Notes under the pieces: model-generated
The model's database searches: none
Told to the model about the DNA's origin: nothing
Seen by the model: only the letters and a program-made list of their open reading frames with translations
In this document: positions 9,101 through 13,017 of the stretch, piece after piece
How the letters are laid out: each line of letters begins with the position of its first letter
How positions within the stretch are numbered: position 1 is the first letter of the stretch
Position numbers and translations under genes: made by a program
Assembly: GCA_000403035.1 (NCBI GenBank)
Contig: AQSL01000096.1
Span: 1 to 13,017 of the forward strand
DNA from: Candidatus Latescibacter anaerobius SCGC AAA252-E07
GTDB lineage: Bacteria; Latescibacterota; Latescibacteria; Latescibacterales; Latescibacteraceae
Direction: 5' to 3'
Length of the DNA stretch: 13,017 nt

Positions 9101-9200
9101 TTGACAGACGGAAGAATGACACAACGCCTAAGGCAATAATAATGAGAAATAATATGGTTGTCAGTATTGGACGGTTTACAGACCCTCTGGCAATATTCAT
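6105..9200 (-). CDS. RND efflux pump, HAE1/AcrB-type inner-membrane transporter
   Basis: This is the proton-driven inner-membrane pump of the tripartite system. The 1031 residues are full length. It has the RND plan: TM1 at about 12-30, a large periplasmic loop (31-335), TM2-6 (336-480), TM7 near 531-550, a second periplasmic loop (551-858), and TM8-12 (859-1018). The TM4 motif reads 'GIGMLVDSSIVVIENIYR', keeping the first of the two AcrB aspartates (Asp398) but replacing the second with Ser399. The TM10 motif is 'AGIVVNNAILLVDYTNRLRR', where AcrB's lysine is Asn930 and an extra Asp937 is present. These variants are common among HAE1 pumps outside Proteobacteria. Substrate cannot be told from sequence; drugs, detergents, lipids or solvents are all possible. 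Its start overlaps the adaptor stop (ATGA), with GGAGG about ten bases upstream. Confidence 0.96.
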   Translation of the reverse strand: MNIARGSVNRPILTTILFLIIIALGVVSFFRLSIDLMPEITLPTISVMTNYGNVGPQEMEELVTRPIEEALAAVQSVEEITSTSTEGQSRVRVSFVWGSDLDVASSDIRDRIDRIMGRLPEDIERPMLFKFDLSSFPVVILGISSNLNPLVLRQLIDDQVKYRIERVPGVAAVNVYGGLNREIHINLKSAKLKALGLSTDAIIASLRNENQNIPAGLYEKGNLDVLIRTQGEFRSLDEIRNTAITIRDGTPIQIKDVADVEDSWEEIRQQYRINGKPGLRISINKQSGSNTVDVAEAVQKEVDRINQDIPQIQLVPLIDTSVYIKQSINNVGKATLIGGILAIFILFIFLRNLSSTAIIATAIPISIIATFGLIYFGGFTLNIITFGGLALGIGMLVDSSIVVIENIYRFRERGHSPVASALEGTSEVWAAIVASVLTTLVVFIPVIFIRGMSGIMFQQMAYVVTFSLFCSLIVSLTLIPMLASRFLHYQSREHYKGESRFHKIYSWSEDTFLYVEQRYSKLLLWALGHRKIVVFTTLGLFVVSVFLVRFVGVELMPAADEGEVRVTLEMAVGTRLEVLDKATQTAENIIRQEVPEMESILSSAGGGSYHSSGGYTSSIQVRLVPQKDRRRTGEQIANDLRETLINIPGLTVRTRAGQGLFLLRMGSSSQDNINVEVRGYDLETAHRLAQRVEQEVKLVSGITDTKISREEGSPEQVIRIDRQKAADLGLSVSRIGDALQTAIGGTAASYYREGGKEYRILVRLSEEDRMNLEDLLDLTVVNNRGESVILRNVVNAVPREGPVRLERKDQERIITIDANYTGRDMGSVISDIRKQLRSIPVPKDFAILFGGDYEEQQKAFRELLFGFILALFLVYMVMAGQFESFRDPFIVLFSIPMALIGIVVTLILLGTTFSMQAFIGCIMLAGIVVNNAILLVDYTNRLRRNEGMELIEAIRLAGSRRLRPILMTTLTTVLGLLPLSFGLGEGGEAQAPLARVVIGGLLSSTLITLVLIPIVYSIFEQKLTSKKKLAE

Positions 9201-10408
9201 CGTCCCGATTCCCTCCCTAAAGATGGCCTATCGCTTCTTCCCGATCCTCCAGAACCCGATTCCTCATCTGATCCGGGGAGAATAACCGGGCTTCCGTCCT
9301 CAAGAAGATGTTGACCGAGTGTAACAACCATGCCCTCAAGTTTTGGAGAAAGTATCTCACTCTTTTCCCGTGTTACGATTCCAACCTCGACAGGGAAGTA
9401 GTGAGCTACCGGCTCTCCGCTTCCAACAACAAATATGCCGTCTTTCCCGCTTCGGTTCACAACAGCACGGCCGGGAACAACCTGGGCAGAATCTTTTTCA
9501 CTGAGAATAACCTTGACTCTGGTAAACATTCCGGGTTTAATAAAAAGCGAGTCGTTGGCAACCTCAACTTCCATCTGGGCAACACGTGAAGCTTCCTGCA
9601 ACATCGGGGCAATACGGGCAACCCGTCCGTAGAAACGTTTCAATGGATATGCATCCACTTCAACTTCTGAAATCTGGCCTACATTTATACTCCCATAATC
9701 TCGTTCAATGATTGTTGTCCGAACAATCACCTTATCTATACCGATTACTGAAACAACCGGAGAATTGGGAGAAAGTAAACTCCCTTCATCAACAAAACGT
9801 TCGCCGATATAACCAGGCTCTGTCGTAACAAGAATGGTATAACTTAATCGGATTCTGGCCGAATTCAACGCGGCCTCACGCTGATCAACCTGGGCATCCG
9901 CTAACTTTAACCTTGACTGTTGGGCGTTATAATTGTTAACGACTGCATCCAGTTCCGATGGTGAGGAAATCCCTTTTTTCTGCAGAGATTTCCCACGCTC
10001 AAGTTCCTGTGTTGCCAGTTCTACCTGACTTTTCGTTTCGTTTAATGAGGCCTGAGCGATTTTAAGATTCGCCTCCGCTTCCAGAACTGCCTGCTGGTAT
10101 TCGGCATCATCAATCCGCGCAATGACTTCTCCCCTCTTAACCCAATCCCCAATCCTCTTATTAATTTCAATTATTCGTCCAGCGACCTTTGGAGCGACGA
10201 TATACTGATAATAAGGATGAACGGTTCCGGTAAATTCACGAATTTCTTGAATCGGCGCATAACTGACAACATCGACCTCAACCGCTACCGGCGGTCGCCC
10301 ATACGGATTTGATCCGCTGTCGGAACCTGAAATTACTAATAAGATTATACGCCATACAAGAATTATAAGAAAAATAATTCCAATAATTTTGAGCACAATG
10401 TTTTTCAT
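9197..10408 (-). CDS. RND efflux periplasmic adaptor (membrane-fusion protein, HlyD/AcrA type)
   Basis: The adaptor bridges the RND pump and the TolC-like channel. The 403-residue protein has an N-terminal membrane helix (about 5-27) with no lipobox cysteine, so it is anchored by a helix rather than by lipid. Order of parts: first half of a lipoyl-like domain (70-100, 'VAPKVAGRIIEINKRIGDWV'), a helical hairpin of about 86 residues (102-188) for contact with the channel, the second lipoyl half (about 188-225), a beta-barrel (226-302, ending 'IKPGMFTRVKVIL') and a membrane-proximal domain (303-378). The last 25 residues are a Gly/Ser/Arg-rich tail of unknown role. It is the first gene of the operon. 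The ATG at 10408 has only a weak GAAG upstream, within a tandemly duplicated 16-bp sequence. Confidence 0.94.
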   Translation of the reverse strand: MKNIVLKIIGIIFLIILVWRIILLVISGSDSGSNPYGRPPVAVEVDVVSYAPIQEIREFTGTVHPYYQYIVAPKVAGRIIEINKRIGDWVKRGEVIARIDDAEYQQAVLEAEANLKIAQASLNETKSQVELATQELERGKSLQKKGISSPSELDAVVNNYNAQQSRLKLADAQVDQREAALNSARIRLSYTILVTTEPGYIGERFVDEGSLLSPNSPVVSVIGIDKVIVRTTIIERDYGSINVGQISEVEVDAYPLKRFYGRVARIAPMLQEASRVAQMEVEVANDSLFIKPGMFTRVKVILSEKDSAQVVPGRAVVNRSGKDGIFVVGSGEPVAHYFPVEVGIVTREKSEILSPKLEGMVVTLGQHLLEDGSPVILPGSDEESGSGGSGRSDRPSLGRESGR

Positions 10409-10410
10409 AG

Positions 10411-10442
10411 TCTACTTCTTTCTGAGTCTACTTCTTTCTGAA
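10411..10442. repeat. 16-bp tandem direct repeat over the adaptor ribosome-binding region
   Basis: TCTACTTCTTTCTGAG (10411-10426) is followed directly by TCTACTTCTTTCTGAA (10427-10442), differing only at the last base. On the minus strand each copy supplies an AGAAAGAAG purine run, the closer one just before the adaptor start codon. The duplication therefore doubles the ribosome-binding segment of the efflux operon leader. Confidence 0.85.
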
Positions 10443-10458
10443 ATATTTAAAAAAATAT

Positions 10459-10550
10459 AAGGAATTAGTTCTATTTGCACAATATTCTATATATAAGCCT
10501 CAACAAGGTATTAGTTCCATTTGCACAATATTCTATATACAAGCCTTAAC
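10459..10550. repeat. 46-bp tandem duplication upstream of the efflux operon
   Basis: Two adjoining 46-base units, 10459-10504 and 10505-10550, differ at only four positions. Each contains a shared core 'ATTTGCACAATATTCTATAT' and, just before it, ATTAGTT(C/T)(C/T)ATT. On the minus strand each unit carries TATATAG and a partly symmetric ATATTGTGCAAATA. It lies 51 bases upstream of the adaptor start. A duplicated operator or promoter is the likeliest reading. Confidence 0.9.
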
Positions 10551-10561
10551 TATGATGTAAA
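10534..10561 (-). promoter_or_regulatory. Candidate promoter for the efflux operon
   Basis: On the minus strand TTTACA (10556-10561, five of six -35 matches) stands 16 bases before TATATA (10534-10539, four of six -10 matches). The -10 lies in the distal 46-bp unit. A start near 10527 would place the proximal repeat unit just downstream, in the transcribed leader. The match is moderate and no alternative in the region is better. Confidence 0.35.
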
Positions 10562-10562
10562 C

Positions 10563-10689
10563 ATGTGAAAAAGTACTCCCGTATAGAAACATACTGTCAA
10601 GTGTCAGTACGAAGTGTTGATTTACATGGTTTTGACAGCGACTAAGTTCCAAATTTCAAAGTAGGATGCATGAAAATACTTTTTCACAT
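10563..10689. repeat. 127-bp segment bounded by perfect 13-bp inverted repeats
   Basis: ATGTGAAAAAGTA (10563-10575) and its exact reverse complement TACTTTTTCACAT (10677-10689) enclose 101 bases. A smaller inverted repeat, TACTG/CAGTA with an 8-base loop, lies inside at 10592-10609. There is no coding frame and no target-site duplication at the edges. It could be a pair of operator sites, a remnant of a miniature inverted-repeat element, or a large stem. Confidence 0.6.
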
Positions 10690-11072
10690 CCCTCTGAGAG
10701 ATACGTTACAAAATACCAATCCTCAGCATGAGACAAATAATTGAGAAATATATTATAATTATTGGTAGAAAGAAACAATGAAATTTATGATCTGTTGAAA
10801 AAGGCTGTAAATAACCGGAGGATTTGCTGAGCATTCTCATTATTAAATCGATTCTGAAACTGATCCGGAATGGATTGGGCGAGGTAACAGATGCTGACAC
10901 AATCTGAAACACTTCACATAAACTCTAAAATAAAAACGATTTCCACACTTTTTTTCATTACTTCATCACTCTCGAATCGATCCCACCTTTCCTATTATCA
11001 GAATGCCATCATGACCTCTCATGAATATCATTCTCTCTTCTCAAAGGCAGCGATTCAAGTATTCTTTCTGAT
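10690..11072. other. Gene-poor stretch between the efflux operon and the SnoaL-like gene
   Basis: No intact gene is visible in these 383 bases. Apart from the possible TetR remnant, a frame at about 11005-11070 is also open in short pieces but is not recognisable. No clear terminator for the SnoaL-like gene was found here. Confidence 0.55.
10785..10991 (-). pseudogene. Possible decayed TetR-type regulator, C-terminal remnant
   Basis: One minus-strand frame is open from 10991 to a TAA at 10785-10787 except for a single TGA at 10914-10916. The distal part reads 'IPDQFQNRFNNENAQQILRL', close to the usual TetR/AcrR C-terminal pattern of Phe-x-x-Glu-Asn followed by an Ile/Leu-rich amphipathic helix. 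The part before the TGA reads 'KKSVEIVFILEFM', and a TGG to TGA change would restore a continuous helix. No helix-turn-helix is present: three stop codons precede this stretch and the next gene occupies the space beyond. A TetR gene beside an RND operon is a common arrangement, which supports the idea. The resemblance is by eye and could be chance. Confidence 0.3.
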
Positions 11073-11495
11073 TCACTGCATGTCTTCCGATGTCATCAGA
11101 GATCTATGATACAGAACCAGTCTCCATTTTCCTTCACTTTTCGCAAAAGTGTGTGCATACCGCAAATAAATGGTGCGCTGAGGGCCCTGTTTCTGCTTGG
11201 TTGTACATGCATAGTGACCCCATGCAAGGCCGGTATCTCCAACAACACGGTAATTCTCGGTTAGTAGTTTGATGGTAAATATATCCATCATGTCGTAAAA
11301 CTGTCGCACCTGCTTCCGGAAAGTATCCCTGATCCTGATGGGTCTGGGAAACGCTGTTGAATGGCCAAAACCCGCCGCCCCGGTTCCTATTTCGACAATT
11401 GTATCGATATCTCTGTCACTCCATGCCTTGAGGTATTTCTGATGCGTGGTTTTCAGGAGTGCGACATTACCGGTTTCGGGAGTATTGTCATCCAC
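11073..11495 (-). CDS. SnoaL/NTF2-like small protein (DUF4440-type fold)
   Basis: The 140-residue protein has the layout of the NTF2/SnoaL superfamily: an N-terminal helix ('LLKTTHQKYLKAWSDRDIDT', 13-32), a middle stretch with aromatic residues, and C-terminal beta strands ending 'GKWRLVLYHRSLM', the usual W-x-(I/L/V)-x-x-x-H-x-S finish. Members are small pocket proteins used as isomerases, cyclases or binding domains; the function here is unknown. The longest start is a GTG with no ribosome-binding site, lying inside the truncated ABC-ATPase frame. The frame stays open upstream of it, so the true 5' end may have been lost. Translation might depend on ribosomes from the upstream fragment. The core appears intact. 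Confidence 0.65.
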   Translation of the reverse strand: MDDNTPETGNVALLKTTHQKYLKAWSDRDIDTIVEIGTGAAGFGHSTAFPRPIRIRDTFRKQVRQFYDMMDIFTIKLLTENYRVVGDTGLAWGHYACTTKQKQGPQRTIYLRYAHTFAKSEGKWRLVLYHRSLMTSEDMQ

Positions 11496-11638
11496 AGAAA
11501 CGTAATGAGCGTCGTTTTTCCCGCGCCGTTCGGTCCGAGAAAGCCGAAAATGCCGCTTTCAATCTCAAGATTTATATTTGAGAGAGCTTTATTATTATTT
11601 TTATAAACCTTCGTCATGTTCTCGATTGTTATTTTCAT
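11453..11638 (-). pseudogene. Truncated ABC-transporter ATPase (N-terminal fragment)
   Basis: The fragment begins like an ABC-2/NatA-type exporter ATPase: 'MKITIENMTKVYKNNNKALS', then 'GIFGFLGPNGAGKTTLI' with a perfect Walker A. An intact protein would continue with an L-x-G-(L/I) helix, a Q-loop, a signature motif and Walker B over another 170-250 residues. Here the sequence turns into 'TFLWMTILPKPVMSHS' and stops after about 61 residues. The start at 11638 is chosen because GGAG lies five bases upstream; an earlier ATG at 11653 has no such site. The break coincides with the 5' end of the SnoaL-like gene in another frame, which suggests a deletion joining two genes. It cannot be a working ATPase. 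Confidence 0.85.
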
Positions 11639-11653
11639 GTTTTCTCCATACAA

Positions 11654-11943
11654 AATATAAATTTATTATTTTGACGATATATACTCGATAAAAGTTTAAT
11701 TCTTTTTAAAAGTCCTATGAAAAACTCATGCCTTCGGAATAATGAGCTGTTAAGGGCTGGCCTGTAAAGGAGAATTAACAAGAATAATGAGAATATATTA
11801 GAAGTGATAAATCAATAACAAATAACAAGTTTTATGTATGGCCGACTTGTCTTGCCCTTCTGTCTGGTCGAGGAGAACGATGACAGCACCACAGTCACAT
11901 ATTACAAGCCGGGGCGAGTGAAAAGAGACCTGTATCAGTATCG
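11654..11943. other. Intergenic stretch with a plus-strand coding-like fragment
   Basis: No minus-strand gene lies in these 290 bases. The part 11654-11833 is AT-rich and unremarkable apart from a weak terminator-like hairpin. From 11834 to about 11943 the plus strand is open and richer in G+C, reading 'MYGRLVLPFCLVEENDD' and then 'YYKPGRVKRDLYQYRYKGF', and it merges into the antisense of the signal peptidase gene. It has no ribosome-binding site and an in-frame stop just upstream. I do not recognise it; it may be a relic. Confidence 0.4.
11720..11746 (-). terminator. Weak terminator-like hairpin downstream of the signal peptidase gene
   Basis: On the minus strand CTCAT (11742-11746) pairs with ATGAG (11725-11729) across a loop that itself contains CC/GG, and five T residues follow. 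It could end the signal peptidase transcript before the ABC fragment. The 5-bp stem makes it marginal. Confidence 0.25.
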
Positions 11944-12558
11944 TTACAAAGGTTTTATGAATGTCCTGTTCCAGCGGATTTTATGCTTAATATCACTCCA
12001 GGGAACCTCGGGGTCAATACTCCAGAGAATAAACCAGACTTTACCCCGGAGGTTTTTGCGGGGAAGAAATCCCCATAACCGTGAATCTATTGAAAAATCA
12101 CGGTTGTCACCCATCACATACAAAGCGCTATCAGGCACCACTTCACGGGGTCGAAAGTCACGTTTTCCATTCCCTGTCGGTCCCTGTGGAATTATGACCG
12201 GGTCATCGTGTTTTGCTCCCGGAGGAAGAGAGATTTCAACATCATCGACAAACAACGTTTTCTTCACAATTTCAACTGCTTGTCCACTCACCGCAACACA
12301 TCGTTTTACATGAGTTTGATCGGGGTCAATAGGATATTTGAATATAACGATATCACCGTGTTCAGGTTCATGGAACTTAATAAGTATTCGATCAGAGAAA
12401 GGTAACCGTAAACCATACCATGATTTAAGTGCAATAAACTTGTCACCTATAAGGAGAGTATCATCCATGGATGGAGATACAAGCGTGTTATTATCGAACA
12501 CAAATACAAATAGTACAATAAGTACAAACAGGAGAATCGTTGTTACATGCCGGAACAT
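11944..12558 (-). CDS. lepB: Signal peptidase I
   Basis: This membrane-anchored serine protease removes signal peptides from exported proteins. The protein has 204 residues from the ATG at 12558. One N-terminal membrane helix (about 6-21) anchors it. The catalytic serine is Ser30 in 'SPSMDDTLLIGD' (box B, with Asp where Pro is commoner) and the general-base lysine is Lys85 in 'HVKRCVAVSGQ' (box D). Box E follows as 'MGDNRDFSIDSRLWGF', with Gly150-Asp151-Asn152 and Ser159-Arg160. The C-terminal 'GKVWFILWS' is also typical. The frame extends six codons upstream to a TTG, but the ATG is preferred because AGAAG lies seven bases before it. It stands alone, without the usual lepA, rnc or era neighbours. 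It may process the exported proteins of this window, but that is true of all secreted proteins. Confidence 0.95.
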   Translation of the reverse strand: MFRHVTTILLFVLIVLFVFVFDNNTLVSPSMDDTLLIGDKFIALKSWYGLRLPFSDRILIKFHEPEHGDIVIFKYPIDPDQTHVKRCVAVSGQAVEIVKKTLFVDDVEISLPPGAKHDDPVIIPQGPTGNGKRDFRPREVVPDSALYVMGDNRDFSIDSRLWGFLPRKNLRGKVWFILWSIDPEVPWSDIKHKIRWNRTFIKPL

Positions 12559-12658
12559 AGCAACGCTTCTTTTCAATAAGAGTGAGCGGAACAGATTCTA
12601 TTTTTGCATACAAAATTCAGGCAACTTTATGTTCGAATGAATGTTCATGTAAAAACAC

Positions 12659-12687
12659 AATATATCAGTTTACTGTGCATGAAACAA
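12659..12687 (-). promoter_or_regulatory. Candidate promoter for the signal peptidase gene
   Basis: On the minus strand TTGTTT (12682-12687) stands 17 bases before TATATT (12659-12664, five of six -10 matches). A start near 12652 would give a leader of about 95 bases. The -35 box matches at only three positions. Confidence 0.3.
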
Positions 12688-12802
12688 GCGGTATCGGGCA
12701 TAGTATAAAACGTAATATCATCGATTCAGAGTTTCAACAGTCCCATGTTTTCGCTTATGAGAGCAGAACCCCACTTATAACAATATTTCTAAAACATTTA
12801 CC

Positions 12803-12830
12803 TTGACACTACTATATATTCAAATAAATT
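12803..12830 (+). promoter_or_regulatory. Possible outward plus-strand promoter
   Basis: A perfect TTGACA (12803-12808) is followed after 16 bases by TAAATT (12825-12830, four of six). It would drive transcription toward the right edge, where no gene begins within the window. Confidence 0.3.
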
Positions 12831-13017
12831 GATAGTGGGATGATAAGAAATTAAAACAGAAGTTTTCATTTACTTATTTACAATTATGAATAGAAACCTT
12901 TGAATTAACAAAATCTAAGTAATTGTGGCAATTTCCAGTGGAAATTTCAGAAATTACCGAAATAAGAATCGAAAATAATTATCAATAAAACGGGAAATCT
13001 CCTTTTTTTGGATATTT

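Larger units (their letters stand above)
12559..13017. other. Right-end intergenic region
   Basis: These 459 bases contain no convincing gene; the short plus-strand open frames show no coding character or ribosome-binding sites. The region carries the two candidate promoters above and a compact 7-bp inverted repeat, AATTTCC-agt-GGAAATT, at 12930-12946 that might be a protein-binding site. Confidence 0.55.

Noticed and set aside
10459..10550. CRISPR-like repeat pair
   Set aside because: The two 46-bp units adjoin directly with no spacer and there are only two, so this is a tandem duplication and not a CRISPR array.
10570..10600. Minus-strand TTGACA with TACTTT as a second efflux promoter
   Set aside because: The spacer is 19 bases and the -10 is poor, so it is unlikely to work without an activator that realigns the boxes.
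10706..10912. 68-residue minus-strand frame as a small gene
   Set aside because: It has low-complexity hydrophobic and Phe-rich composition, no ribosome-binding site and no recognisable pattern; an alternative frame over the same bases looks more protein-like (the possible TetR remnant).
12338..12640. 100-residue plus-strand open frame over the start of the signal peptidase gene
   Set aside because: It is mostly antisense to the catalytic domain of signal peptidase and has no coding features.

Overview
The window reads as chromosomal DNA of a diderm (Gram-negative-type) bacterium of moderate, somewhat AT-rich composition. The evidence is a complete tripartite RND efflux operon with a TolC-type outer-membrane channel. 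No marker pins the phylum. All confidently called genes lie on the minus strand. No CRISPR array, tRNA, rRNA, insertion sequence or phage gene was seen, and I found no clearly new multigene system. The unusual material is in the intergenic and decayed stretches.

Positions 1-4048 hold the first half of a V/A-type ATPase operon in the order H(G)-I-K-E-C, the start of the Thermus and archaeal order (H-I-K-E-C-F-A-B-D). Subunit C runs off the left edge, so F, A, B and D are expected beyond it. The genes are tightly packed, with ATGA and TTGA overlaps between two pairs. The rotor subunit K has the Gln/Glu/Thr set typical of sodium-binding rings. A consensus-like promoter lies about 310 bases upstream of H, and two terminator-like hairpins sit in the resulting leader.

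Positions 4537-10408 hold an efflux operon transcribed as membrane-fusion adaptor, RND pump, TolC-like channel, each junction overlapping by 1-4 bases. Its upstream region (10409-10690) is repeat-rich: a 16-bp tandem repeat over the ribosome-binding region, a 46-bp tandem duplication covering the likely promoter, and a 127-bp segment bounded by perfect 13-bp inverted repeats. Beyond that lies a short open stretch resembling the C-terminal end of a TetR-type repressor, interrupted by a stop codon. It may be a relic of the pump's local regulator.

Positions 11073-11638 look like a deletion junction. An ABC-transporter ATPase gene breaks off right after its Walker A motif and runs, in another frame, into a SnoaL/NTF2-like small protein that starts at a weak GTG. 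Positions 11654-11943 carry no minus-strand gene, but do contain a short coding-like plus-strand fragment. A type I signal peptidase gene (11944-12558) follows. The right end (12559-13017) holds its probable leader and promoter, a possible outward plus-strand promoter, and no recognisable gene.
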